Part shown: in pieces, positions 1 to 6,165 of the stretch | Layout of the letters: each line of letters begins with the position of its first letter | How positions within the stretch are numbered: position 1 is the stretch's first letter | Assembly: GCA_001803645.1 (NCBI GenBank) | Contig: MHDW01000053.1 | Coordinates: forward strand, 1-7,331 | Direction: 5' to 3' | DNA: 7,331 bases | DNA from: Nitrospirae bacterium GWC2_42_7 | Lineage (GTDB): Bacteria; Nitrospirota; Thermodesulfovibrionia; Thermodesulfovibrionales; UBA6898 | Made by a program: the position numbers and the translations under genes | The notes under the pieces: model-generated | What the model saw: only the letters and a program-made list of their open reading frames with translations | The model's database searches: none | Told to the model about the DNA's origin: nothing

Positions 1-762
1 ATAGATGAAGAGACAATATCCTGTATCAGCAGGGAACTTGCTGAAAAATACAAGGTAGTCCCGTTCAGGAAAGAACGCAACAGGCTTTATGTTGCCATGA
101 TGGATCCAAGTTCGATGTCGAGTATTGATGAATTAAGATTCATAACAGGATATGATGTAATGCCGCATGTGCTTACAGAGCTCAGGCTTCTCTATGCACT
201 CGAAAAATATTACGGCATGGAGAGAGACCTGCGTTACATTAGTTTATTCGGAAAAGAGGAGGAACAGGCTGTACCTAAAGATAAAAGCAAGGAACATCTG
301 AATAAGGTCAAGGAAGAATTTGTTAATGCAAAAAACAAGGAAGAGATAATAGGCCTTCTGCTTAATGAAGCCAAAAATATAGCATCGAGGGTTGCCATTT
401 TACTTGTTAAGGACCAGAAATTAACCGGCTGGAAATCAAAAGGTGTTTCGATCGAAAAAGTCGAAGTTTCATTGATAGCATCTTCAACCTTTACAGATGT
501 ATTCAACAGAAAGAATTACTACAGGGGGCCTCTTCTGAAAATTCCCGGCAATGAACCGATGATAAAAGTCCTTTCCGGAACACCGCAGGACTGCATAATA
601 ATCCCTGTTCACATAAGGGAAAAGATTATTGCAATGCTTTATGCTGATAATGGCAATGCTTCAGTACTTGACGCAAGCCTGAACTATCTGAATACCCTTT
701 CTACACTGGCTTCACTCAGCTTCGAAATACTTATCATGAAAAACAAGATAATGTCGCTGTAA
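1..762 (+). CDS. MshEN (GspE/PilB N-terminal-like) plus GAF-like domain protein, 5' end missing
   Basis: The frame is open from the left edge to a TAA at 760-762, giving 253 visible residues; the true start lies outside the window. Residues about 1-80 read like the second half of a type II secretion/type IV pilus ATPase N-terminal domain (PF05157, MshEN): an ELAEKYKVVPF stretch, LYVAMMDPSS, ELRFITGYDV and a closing KYYG. Residues about 110-250 look like a GAF-type sensory fold, with a helix around NKEEIIGLLLNEAKNIAS, a strand AILLVKD, and the characteristic IIPVHIREKIIAMLYADNG near 197-215. The protein ends there: no Walker A or B ATPase domain follows, so it is not a complete PilB/GspE motor. 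MshEN domains of this family can bind c-di-GMP. A signalling role, perhaps linked to motility or secretion, is therefore an inference. Domain calls are by eye. The charged linker at about 85-110 separates the two domains. Confidence 0.75.
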   Translation: MDEETISCISRELAEKYKVVPFRKERNRLYVAMMDPSSMSSIDELRFITGYDVMPHVLTELRLLYALEKYYGMERDLRYISLFGKEEEQAVPKDKSKEHLNKVKEEFVNAKNKEEIIGLLLNEAKNIASRVAILLVKDQKLTGWKSKGVSIEKVEVSLIASSTFTDVFNRKNYYRGPLLKIPGNEPMIKVLSGTPQDCIIIPVHIREKIIAMLYADNGNASVLDASLNYLNTLSTLASLSFEILIMKNKIMSL

Positions 763-798
763 GCCAGCCCAAAAGGATAACGTATTGATATAGAAAAA

Positions 799-935
799 CA
801 ACCCACCCCACTGCCCCTCCCAAAAGGGGACCTTCTTTATTTTCGTTTGATATGGGTGCAGATCGAATTAAGTCCCCTCCTCGGCGGCCTATGGCTCGTG
901 AGCCACGGCTCATAGAGGGTACAGGGGTGGGTTTT
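799..935. repeat. Inverted-repeat element with embedded palindrome (MITE/REP-like candidate)
   Basis: The outer arms AACCCACCCC (800-809) and GGGGTGGGTT (924-933) are perfect inverted copies. Inside them, GGGGAC (826-831) pairs with GTCCCC (872-877). Read from each end the element is therefore two opposed copies of a unit of the form AACCCACCCC-N-CCCTC...GGGGAC. The right copy carries about 30 extra bases, including a near-palindrome at 889-915 (CTATG...CATAG ends) and a perfect GGCTC-GT-GAGCC hairpin at 893-904. The left copy has its own short hairpin, CCCCT/AGGGG (814-829), followed by a T-rich stretch, which might end transcription of the upstream gene. No transposase is present. Calling it a dispersed non-coding repeat is an inference from structure; no second full copy lies in the window. 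Confidence 0.55.
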
Positions 936-1186
936 CCCTGGATTTCAAGAAATATTTTAAAATCTGAGAAATAATCTTCTGTTCGTTAGTTGCAGGAATC
1001 TATTTGTAATACTACCTAAAATTGACTAAAGAGACAGCATTATTTTACTCTAAATATGTCTGTTTTAAGCTAAATAATGTCATTTCCAGGCTTGACCTTG
1101 TAAAAAATAAGAAACAGGCTGGGTTTTGTCGGAATGACTGCTCAAATAAAACAGTAATTTATAAGCAGACCATAAATAAACATTTC

Positions 1187-1194
1187 AGGAGGAG
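1187..1194 (+). promoter_or_regulatory. Ribosome binding site fixing the TTG start of tig
   Basis: AGGAGGAG lies three bases before a TTG at 1198, with the GGAGG core five bases from the start. An in-frame TAA at 1177-1179 and no ATG or GTG in between leave TTG as the only sensible start. The resulting N-terminus ([15 protein letters not shown]) matches the usual trigger factor beginning. Confidence 0.85.
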
Positions 1195-1197
1195 ACT

Positions 1198-2499
1198 TTG
1201 AATACAGCAGTTGAAGATATCAGCAGTACAAAAAAGCGCCTCAAAATAGAGATCCCGACGGATATTATTGAGAAAGAATATAAAATGGGGCTCGATAATG
1301 TCAGGAAGAGGGCAAAGATCCCTGGCTTCAGGCCGGGAAATGCGCCAGTTACTATGATAGAGAAAAAATTCGGCAATGATATAAAGTCTGACATTATAGA
1401 CAGACTTGTGCCTGAATATTATTCTAAGGCATTAAAAGAGGCTGACCTTGTTCCAGTTACTCTCCCGAAATTCGAAAGTTCTCTTGATATCAAAAGAAAT
1501 GAACCGCTTTCATTCTCTCTGACCGTTGAAGTGAGGCCGATGATCCCTGACCTGAATTACATTGGATTGAAGGTCGATGATATTGCGGTAGAGGCAGAGG
1601 CAAAAGAGATAGATGAGACCATCAACGGATTGCAGGATGAACGGGCGATGTTTGAGGTTGTTGACAGGGAGATCAGGGAAAACGATTTAATTATTATAGA
1701 CTTTGTAAAGCTTGATCCAACCGGACAAAAGGAACTTTCTTCAGGCAAGGATCAGGTAATGAACCTTGGCACTAACATTGCGCCAAAGGGTATACTCGAC
1801 GAGATAGTAGGCAGGAAAAAAGGGGATACTGTTGAAATTACCCTGCCGGATTTTGGACAAGACCAGTCTCAGGAAGCTTCTAAAAAAGGGAACCGGATCA
1901 GAATAACCGTAAAAGAGGTGAAGGAAAAAATACTCCATGCAATTGACGATGAATTTGCAAAGGATTTTGGCCATGAGTCTCTAGAATCACTCAGGGAAGG
2001 TGTCAGGGAAGGGATCTTAAAAGCAAAACAAGACAGTGCAGCTAAACAGCAGAAACAACAGCTGCTGGATATGATGGTCGGATCACATGAGTTTGATGTG
2101 CCTGAATCTATGCTTGAGAGGGAACTTGAACAGCTTGTGATTAATGAAAAATATTCTGCCAGACAATCCAAGGATTCAATGAGCAATGAAGTTGCAGGCA
2201 AGGATTCCGGAGTTGATATTAGTGAATTGTCTGAAAGACTTAAGCCAAAGGCTCTGAGCAATGCTAAAGCAGCGATCATCCTTGAAATGATCGCGGACAA
2301 AGAAAGCATAAATGTATCTGAGGAAGAGGTTAAGTCCAAGGTTTCTCTCCTTGCAAGGCATCTCCAGACAACCCCTGATGCTGTGATCAATCTTTTTGTA
2401 ACACGGGACGGGTCGCTTGAGAATTTCAAAAAGACTATCAGGGATGAAAAAGCTCTCGACCTGATACTCGCCAAGGCAGAAATTACAAAAGGAGAATGA
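1198..2499 (+). CDS. tig: Trigger factor, ribosome-associated chaperone and peptidyl-prolyl isomerase
   Basis: The product is 433 residues, the usual length for the family (E. coli 432). Trigger factor docks at the ribosomal exit tunnel next to L23 and shields nascent chains. The N-terminal ribosome-binding domain carries the signature loop as GFRPGNAP at residues 43-50. The common form is GFRxGK, so the usual lysine is N48 here. An FKBP-like PPIase domain spans about 154-243, starting with the recognisable DLIIIDF strand. It is divergent: the usual GFE stretch reads [10 protein letters not shown] and the FPEDY-like stretch is replaced by LPDFGQDQ, so isomerase activity may be reduced. The helical C-terminal chaperone domain starts at the typical DDEFAKDFG (250-258). 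Translation starts at TTG, supported by the upstream Shine-Dalgarno and an in-frame stop. The gene is first in an operon with clpP, whose ATG follows the TGA after one base. Identification is secure; the comment on PPIase activity is inference. Confidence 0.95.
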   Translation: MNTAVEDISSTKKRLKIEIPTDIIEKEYKMGLDNVRKRAKIPGFRPGNAPVTMIEKKFGNDIKSDIIDRLVPEYYSKALKEADLVPVTLPKFESSLDIKRNEPLSFSLTVEVRPMIPDLNYIGLKVDDIAVEAEAKEIDETINGLQDERAMFEVVDREIRENDLIIIDFVKLDPTGQKELSSGKDQVMNLGTNIAPKGILDEIVGRKKGDTVEITLPDFGQDQSQEASKKGNRIRITVKEVKEKILHAIDDEFAKDFGHESLESLREGVREGILKAKQDSAAKQQKQQLLDMMVGSHEFDVPESMLERELEQLVINEKYSARQSKDSMSNEVAGKDSGVDISELSERLKPKALSNAKAAIILEMIADKESINVSEEEVKSKVSLLARHLQTTPDAVINLFVTRDGSLENFKKTIRDEKALDLILAKAEITKGE

Positions 2500-2500
2500 T

Positions 2501-3103
2501 ATGAGCATTATACCGATAGTTATTGAACAGACCGGCCGGACAGAGAGGGCCTATGATATATATTCAAGACTGCTGAAAGACAGGATAATCTTTCTGGGCA
2601 GCGCGATAGATGACAATGTTGCCAATACTGTTATAGCGCAGATACTCTTTCTCCAGACTGAAGACCCGGACAAAGACATCCATATCTATGTAAATTCACC
2701 CGGCGGCATTGTTTCTTCAGGGCTTGCGATATACGATACAATGCAGTATGTGAAACCTGACATTTGCACTTATTGTATCGGGCAGGCTGCAAGCATGGGA
2801 GCGCTTCTTCTTACTGCAGGCACAAAAGGCAAGAGGTTTTCCCTTCCTCACTCGAGGATTATGCTGCATCAGCCGATTGGAGGTTTTCAGGGGCAGGCAA
2901 CCGACATAGCGATACATGCAAAAGAAATAATGAAACTTAAAGATACACTGAGCAGTATAATTTCCATGCATACAGGCCAGCCGCTCGAAAAGGTCCAGAC
3001 TGATACTGACAGGGACTTTTTTATGTCAGGTGAAGAAGCAAAAGAGTATGGTATCGTGGATGCGGTAATCTATTCCATGAAGAAAAAACTAAACAGCATA
3101 TAA
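2501..3103 (+). CDS. clpP: ClpP, ATP-dependent Clp protease proteolytic subunit
   Basis: ClpP forms the double-ring, 14-subunit cytoplasmic serine peptidase chamber fed by ClpX. The 200-residue product has the family hallmarks: NSPGG at 65-69 (oxyanion region), the nucleophile in GQAASMGA with S98, the histidine in MLHQP as H123, and the acidic member in DRDFFMS as D172. This gives a complete Ser-His-Asp triad in canonical order and spacing. The N-terminus ([28 protein letters not shown]) matches the usual ClpP beginning, including the segment that becomes the axial loop; a propeptide, if any, is only a few residues. GGAG at 2491-2494 sits inside the end of tig, six bases before the ATG. With only one base between the tig stop and this start, translation is very likely coupled. 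clpX follows after 12 bases, so chamber and unfoldase are made from one transcript. Confidence 0.98.
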   Translation: MSIIPIVIEQTGRTERAYDIYSRLLKDRIIFLGSAIDDNVANTVIAQILFLQTEDPDKDIHIYVNSPGGIVSSGLAIYDTMQYVKPDICTYCIGQAASMGALLLTAGTKGKRFSLPHSRIMLHQPIGGFQGQATDIAIHAKEIMKLKDTLSSIISMHTGQPLEKVQTDTDRDFFMSGEEAKEYGIVDAVIYSMKKKLNSI

Positions 3104-3115
3104 CACGAGGTATAA

Positions 3116-4357
3116 ATGGCAAAAAAAGACGAAGAAGCCCTTAAATGTTCTTTCTGCGGAAAAGGGCAGGATGAGGTAAAAAAACTTATTGCAGGCCCGA
3201 CTGTGTATATCTGCAATGAGTGCATAGAACTCTGCAATGAGATAATTGCAGATGAATTATATGTTGACACAACAGGGGCAACGCTGCCTAAACTGCCGAC
3301 ACCGAGGGAAATTCACAGCATTCTTAATGATTATGTGATAGGCCAGGAGAAGGCCAAGAGGATACTTTCTGTTGCAGTGCATAATCATTACAAAAGGATC
3401 TACAACCCGGCAGAATCAGAAGTGGAACTGCAGAAAAGCAATATACTTCTTATCGGGCCTACCGGCACAGGGAAGACCTTGCTGGCCCAGACTCTGGCAA
3501 GGATCCTTGATGTGCCTTTCACAATAGCTGATGCAACAACGCTCACAGAGGCAGGATATGTTGGAGAGGACGTCGAAAATATTATTCTTAAACTGCTTCA
3601 GGCCTCTGAATACGATGTTGAAAAAGCACAGAGGGGAATAGTTTATATAGATGAAATAGACAAGATAAGCAGAAAGTCTGACAATCCTTCAATAACCCGA
3701 GATGTCTCTGGAGAAGGCGTACAGCAGGCTCTGCTTAAGATAATCGAAGGCACTATCGCAAATATCCCGCCGCAGGGCGGACGTAAACACCCCCAACAGG
3801 ATTTCATTCAGCTTGATACAACGAATATCCTTTTTATCTGCGGAGGAGCATTTATCGGTCTGGATGGTATTCTTGAGCAGAGAACAGGGAAGAAAACAGT
3901 AGGTTTCGGTACTGACGTAGCCAGCAAGAGCGACAAGAAGATAGGGGATATTCTGAGTATGGCAGAACCTCAGGACCTTATAAAATACGGCCTCATACCT
4001 GAATTTGTCGGCAGGCTTCCTGTTGTTGCAGTACTTGGAGAGCTTGATGAGGCTTCGCTTGTTAAAATACTGGTAGAGCCTAAGAACGCACTTACGAAAC
4101 AGTTTCAGAAACTGCTTTCTTTTGATAATGTAAGGCTGAAATTTACTGACAGCGCCTTGTCTGCTATTGCAAAAAAATCGGTCAATCGCAAATCAGGCGC
4201 AAGAGGGCTCAGGGCGATACTCGAAGAGATCATGCTTGATGTTATGTATGAAATACCATCGCAGAAAGGCATTAAGGAATGTCTTATCACCGAGGATACG
4301 GTCATGAAGAAGGAGAAACCTATCCTGATCTACGAAAAACAGGCAGAGTCAGCATAA
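3116..4357 (+). CDS. clpX: ClpX, AAA+ unfoldase subunit of the ClpXP protease
   Basis: ClpX is the hexameric ATPase that recognises, unfolds and threads tagged proteins into ClpP. All expected parts are present in 413 residues. An N-terminal C4 zinc-binding domain uses C11, C14, C33 and C36. Walker A is GPTGTGKT at 114-121, the substrate-gripping pore loop is GYVG at 147-150, and Walker B is VYIDEID with D179/E180. The RKH loop is at 223-225, the arginine finger is in EFVGR (R300), and the sensor-2 motif is GARGLR at 361-366. The ClpP-docking loop reads VGF (262-264) where E. coli has IGF, a conservative change within the accepted (L/I/V)-G-F pattern. A CGAGG ribosome binding site at 3106-3110 precedes the ATG by five bases. 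It is the last gene of the tig operon: a terminator follows directly, and lon, its frequent downstream neighbour, is not present. Confidence 0.98.
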   Translation: MAKKDEEALKCSFCGKGQDEVKKLIAGPTVYICNECIELCNEIIADELYVDTTGATLPKLPTPREIHSILNDYVIGQEKAKRILSVAVHNHYKRIYNPAESEVELQKSNILLIGPTGTGKTLLAQTLARILDVPFTIADATTLTEAGYVGEDVENIILKLLQASEYDVEKAQRGIVYIDEIDKISRKSDNPSITRDVSGEGVQQALLKIIEGTIANIPPQGGRKHPQQDFIQLDTTNILFICGGAFIGLDGILEQRTGKKTVGFGTDVASKSDKKIGDILSMAEPQDLIKYGLIPEFVGRLPVVAVLGELDEASLVKILVEPKNALTKQFQKLLSFDNVRLKFTDSALSAIAKKSVNRKSGARGLRAILEEIMLDVMYEIPSQKGIKECLITEDTVMKKEKPILIYEKQAESA

Positions 4358-4375
4358 AGTAAGTTTTATGACGTA

Positions 4376-4413
4376 AAAAGAGGACAGGTTTTATAAATCT
4401 GTCCTCTTTTATT
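4376..4413 (+). terminator. Intrinsic terminator of the tig-clpP-clpX operon
   Basis: A perfect 12-bp stem is formed by 4376-4387 (AAAAGAGGACAG) and 4399-4410 (CTGTCCTCTTTT) around an 11-nt AT-rich loop. The right arm ends in a T tract continuing as TTTTATTT. It begins 18 bases after the clpX stop. The A tract on the left could let it work in both directions, but no gene converges on it closely. Confidence 0.9.
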
Positions 4414-4499
4414 TGAGAACAATCAAATAGTTTGTCTGGCGGCTCTCTATAGTTTTAATAATCTATCCTGCCTTAAGATTTTACAAAACATTTATAACC

Positions 4500-4528
4500 T
4501 TGAAATTATTCCGTGAAACTATTAGTAT
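4500..4528 (+). promoter_or_regulatory. Sigma70-type promoter of the DUF5615-DUF433 unit
   Basis: TTGAAA (4500-4505, five of six to the -35 consensus) and TAGTAT (4523-4528, four of six to the -10) are separated by exactly 17 bases. Transcription would start near 4535, about 15 bases before the GTG of the small ORF at 4551. It lies downstream of the clpX terminator, so the unit seems to have its own transcript. Confidence 0.5.
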
Positions 4529-4550
4529 TTAAGAGATTTAAGGGGAATTA

Positions 4551-4625
4551 GTGATCAGGGAGGAAGATGATTTGTTGCATATGATAAACATTATCAAAAA
4601 GGCGATTAAGGGAGAGCTGTTTTGA
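4551..4625 (+). CDS. Possible 24-codon leader ORF overlapping the toxin start
   Basis: A GTG at 4551 is preceded by AAGGGGA (4540-4546), a good Shine-Dalgarno four bases upstream, and by an in-frame stop at 4539-4541. It opens a short reading frame translating to about MIREEDDLLHMINIIKKAIK followed by GELF. Its TGA (4623-4625) overlaps the TTG start of the next gene (4622-4624) in a TTGA junction. The product looks like a charged amphipathic helix and I recognise no family. It could be a translated leader controlling toxin synthesis, a micro-antitoxin, or the degraded end of an earlier gene. The case rests only on position, ribosome binding site and overlap; chance is possible at this length. 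Confidence 0.35.
   Translation: MIREEDDLLHMINIIKKAIKGELF
4608..4616 (+). promoter_or_regulatory. Ribosome binding site of the TTG-started DUF5615 gene
   Basis: AAGGGAGAG places its GGGAG core seven bases before TTG 4622. No ATG or GTG in this frame would give the family N-terminus (MKFLADVN), so TTG is the start. The site lies inside the end of the small ORF at 4551-4625. Confidence 0.7.
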
Positions 4626-4972
4626 AATTTCTCGCGGATGTTAATATAGAAAAATATCTTGTGGATGAACTAAAGAGGATGGGACATAATATTATATGGG
4701 TAGCCGATGTAGATAGGTATTTGGACGACATTAGTATTCTCAATATGGCAAGGAAAGATAACCGCATTTTGTTGACCAACGACAAGGATTTTGGGGAGAT
4801 TGTATTCAGGCAGAAACAAATACCTGCGGGGATTATTCTTTTCAGGGTTAAAGGGCAGGATGTAAAGGAGAAGATAAAATTACTAAGAAAGCTTTTAGCA
4901 GCGCATAGTGATAAAATAGCAAAACACTTTGTTGTTGTGGCAAAGGATAAATTTAGGTTTATTCCTATATAA
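4622..4972 (+). CDS. DUF5615 (Mut7-C/PIN-like) family putative toxin nuclease
   Basis: The 116-residue product matches the DUF5615 PIN-like family, toxin partners of DUF433 antitoxins and presumed ribonucleases. The N-terminal strand KFLADVN has the first acidic residue at D6 (often LADENV in relatives), followed by a helix and the strand HNIIWVADVD. The second acidic cluster is LLTNDKDFGE at about 50-59 with D54 and D56, the most characteristic family motif. The strands GIILFRV (about 70-76) and HFVVVAKDKFRFIPI at the C-terminus complete the small alpha/beta fold. The length is typical and the acidic residues are intact, so it appears functional. It starts with TTG, overlaps the stop of a 24-codon ORF, and is followed after 19 bases by DUF433. 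The gene order, toxin before antitoxin, is the reverse of what I regard as usual for this pair. RNase activity is inferred from the family and has not been shown for this protein. Confidence 0.8.
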   Translation: MKFLADVNIEKYLVDELKRMGHNIIWVADVDRYLDDISILNMARKDNRILLTNDKDFGEIVFRQKQIPAGIILFRVKGQDVKEKIKLLRKLLAAHSDKIAKHFVVVAKDKFRFIPI

Positions 4973-4991
4973 TTTGGAAGGAGGTATCGAT

Positions 4992-5222
4992 ATGAAAACA
5001 AAGCTGTTAAACAGGATAGAGACAAATCCCGTTATAATGTTCGGAAAGCCTGTAATAAAAGGCTCCAGACTGCCTGTCGAGATAATCCTTGAAAAATTAG
5101 CATACGGTGTGACCGAGGATGAAATATTAAAAGAATATCCGTTTCTGAAAAAAGAAGATATAAAGGCCGCACTTCTTTATGCTGCCAGAACACTATCACT
5201 TGAAGAAGTCATGCAGGCATAG
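4992..5222 (+). CDS. DUF433 family putative antitoxin
   Basis: The 76-residue product fits DUF433 (PF04255, COG2442), small helical proteins with a helix-turn-helix-like fold that accompany DUF5615/PIN-like toxins. Hallmarks run from residue 18 to 65: GKPVIKGSRLPVEIILEKL (GTRIPV in most relatives), the turn AYGVTEDEILKEYPFL, and the helix KEDIKAALLYAAR. The frame stays open upstream, but the ATG at 4992 is chosen because the near-perfect Shine-Dalgarno GGAAGGAGGT (4976-4985) lies seven bases before it and the family N-terminus (NPVIMFGKPVIKG) follows. Its site is stronger than the toxin's, which starts with TTG. This would favour more antitoxin than toxin from one message and would compensate for the downstream position; that is inference. 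Neutralising the DUF5615 partner and repressing the shared promoter are likely family roles. Confidence 0.82.
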   Translation: MKTKLLNRIETNPVIMFGKPVIKGSRLPVEIILEKLAYGVTEDEILKEYPFLKKEDIKAALLYAARTLSLEEVMQA

Positions 5223-5370
5223 AGAAAAGGGGTTTAAGAGATGCGTGGAAATGGACAGACGATTAATGAGGGAATCGGATTTCACCTGCTTTATAGATTC
5301 CGGTGTTTCTGTAATAGGCTCATCAGTTTACCCACACTCCAATGCTAAAGCTTGGGAAATTAATCTTGTT

Positions 5371-5395
5371 AAATTTACGTCTTTAACGTAAAATT
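5371..5395. repeat. AT-rich inverted repeat downstream of DUF433
   Basis: TTTACGT (5374-5380) and ACGTAAA (5386-5392) are perfect 7-bp inverted arms around CTTTA. With one mismatch the arms reach 10 bp. It sits about 150 bases after the DUF433 stop in otherwise featureless sequence. A weak hairpin or a protein-binding site are both possible. Confidence 0.4.
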
Positions 5396-5444
5396 GTAAA
5401 ACAAAATGACAAAGGGGATACTTAGGTAAATTAATTTGATAATT

Positions 5445-5490
5445 CCCTGTAGCTTGCTACAGGGTTCTTCATTCTGTCCCCTTTTTATTT
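5445..5490 (+). terminator. Stem with CUUG tetraloop: probable terminator between convergent genes
   Basis: CCCTGTAG (5445-5452) and CTACAGGG (5457-5464) form a perfect 8-bp stem closing a CTTG loop, an unusually stable tetraloop when closed by G-C. T-rich sequence follows, ending in TTTTTATTT at 5482-5490. An outer pair, AAAGGGGA (5411-5418) with TCCCCTTT (5477-5484), can wrap around the hairpin. It would end the DUF5615-DUF433 transcript. The stem also forms on the minus strand just past dciA, but there it lacks a clean T tract. Confidence 0.6.
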
Positions 5491-5495
5491 GGCCT

Positions 5496-5936
5496 TTATA
5501 TTTTCTGGGGTTTGTTTTTTAGTGATCTTTCGACTGCTGTTTTTACAGCCTTTTTTAAGTCTTCATCTTTAATTTCTGAAGTCAGATCGCTTATGAACAA
5601 ATTATCTTCATCTGACAGCTTTCTGTGTTCAGGACTCTTAAAAACAGGTTGTTTATCTGGAGAGATCCTCCCTATCCTGAAACGCACTTCTTTGACACCA
5701 TAAGAGCGCAGTTTTTCGATGATCTCTTTTTTGTAATATGTTAATTGCTGGATCCAGATGGGTGAATCCACATTTAAAAGCAATTCACCCTCTGAGAGCT
5801 TTGACGGGTACATATGAAGCGAGAGAGGCCTATCGAAAATATTCTGCCAGTTGGTTTTTATCTGTGCGAGCCTGACACCTGCTTCAAGGCCGAGGTTTTT
5901 TAGTATAGAGGTAAGGACAGATTCTGCCCTTACCAT
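5496..5936 (-). CDS. dciA: DciA-like DUF721 protein, predicted replicative helicase loader/regulator
   Basis: The product belongs to the DUF721/DciA family (PF05258). DciA proteins help bring the replicative helicase DnaB onto DNA in bacteria that lack DnaC or DnaI loaders. The ATG at 5936 gives 146 residues. The KH-like domain spans about 1-90: an N-terminal helix (VLTSILKNLGLE), the conserved tryptophan in IKTNWQNIF (W30), then the strands SEGELLLNVDSPIWIQQL and VKEVRFRIG. A further 55 residues form a charged, probably helical tail (about 105-145, DEDLKKAVKTAVERSLKNK) after a proline-containing linker. The frame extends 15 codons upstream to another ATG, but that would overlap rpmB. The 5936 start fits the family N-terminus and overlaps the rpmB stop by one base (TAATG). 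The ribosome binding site before it is weak, which points to translational coupling with rpmB. Function is taken from the family. Confidence 0.8.
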   Translation of the reverse strand: MVRAESVLTSILKNLGLEAGVRLAQIKTNWQNIFDRPLSLHMYPSKLSEGELLLNVDSPIWIQQLTYYKKEIIEKLRSYGVKEVRFRIGRISPDKQPVFKSPEHRKLSDEDNLFISDLTSEIKDEDLKKAVKTAVERSLKNKPQKI

Positions 5937-6124
5937 TAGACCACTTTGTTTACCAGACCTGAGCGCAGGCATCTTGTACAAACATATGCGCGTTTAACAC
6001 CGCCAGGGGTTGTTATTCTTGTGCTCTGCAGATTAGGCATGAACGCCCTTTTGCTTTTATTGTTAGCATGACTTACATTATTTCCCATAGTCTTCTTTTT
6101 GCCACATGAAATGCAACTTGCCAA
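5936..6124 (-). CDS. rpmB: Large ribosomal subunit protein L28, zinc-binding type
   Basis: The 62-residue basic protein matches bacterial L28, a component of the 50S subunit. It starts [10 protein letters not shown], has the typical [19 protein letters not shown] segment (about 15-33), and ends in [13 protein letters not shown]. Four cysteines in two CxxC pairs (C4, C7, C49, C52) form a complete zinc-ribbon set, so this is the C-plus form. Genomes carrying this form may also hold a zinc-free paralogue used under zinc shortage; none is visible here. The start is TTG at 6124, since no in-frame ATG is nearby and AGGAGG sits eight bases upstream. It is the first gene of a minus-strand pair with dciA, whose ATG overlaps this stop. 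A good promoter lies just upstream. Confidence 0.93.
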   Translation of the reverse strand: MASCISCGKKKTMGNNVSHANNKSKRAFMPNLQSTRITTPGGVKRAYVCTRCLRSGLVNKVV

Positions 6125-6130
6125 TTTGAT

Positions 6131-6140
6131 TTCCTCCTTT
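6131..6140 (-). promoter_or_regulatory. Ribosome binding site of rpmB deciding its TTG start
   Basis: Read on the minus strand this is AAAGGAGGAA, a near-complete anti-16S match, with the GGAGG core eight bases before the TTG at 6124. No ATG lies between it and the MASCISCG start of L28. Confidence 0.8.
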
Positions 6141-6165
6141 CAGAATTGCATTAAAAACGTTTTTT

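Larger units (their letters stand above)
763..1197. other. 435-bp intergenic region: repeat element plus AT-rich leader of tig
   Basis: No convincing gene is present on either strand. The left part (about 799-935) is G/C-run-rich and forms the inverted-repeat element listed separately. The right part (about 940-1197) is AT-rich and must contain the promoter of the tig-clpP-clpX operon. Possible pieces are TTGACT at 1022-1027 with TACTCT at 1046-1051 (18-nt spacer, weak -10), and TATAAG at 1160-1165 without a matching -35. Neither is strong enough to call as a promoter. No riboswitch, tRNA or CIRCE-like heat-shock operator (TTAGCACTC-N9-GAGTGCTAA) was seen. Confidence 0.6.

Noticed and set aside
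1022..1051. TTGACT and TACTCT as a tig promoter
   Set aside because: The -35 is good, but the -10 matches at only three of six positions and the predicted start is far upstream; too weak to annotate.
1869..2474. 201-codon minus-strand frame opposite tig
   Set aside because: It is a Ser-rich shadow of the trigger factor coding sequence with no domain and no promoter.
3899..3907. VGF instead of IGF in the ClpX loop that docks to ClpP
   Set aside because: A conservative change within the pattern tolerated by the family; not evidence of altered partnering.
4606..5025. 139-codon minus-strand frame opposite the DUF5615 gene
   Set aside because: It is antisense to a gene with clear family motifs, and its Ser/Leu-rich composition is typical of a reverse-strand shadow.
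5241..5348. 35-codon ATG frame downstream of DUF433 with AAGGGG upstream
   Set aside because: The translation (MRGNGQTINEGIGFHLLYRF then a Cys/Arg-rich end) resembles no family, is short, and no conservation can be shown; the ribosome binding site alone is not enough.
5179..5391. 70-codon plus-strand frame overlapping the DUF433 end
   Set aside because: It starts inside DUF433 in another frame, has no ribosome binding site of its own and no recognisable motif.
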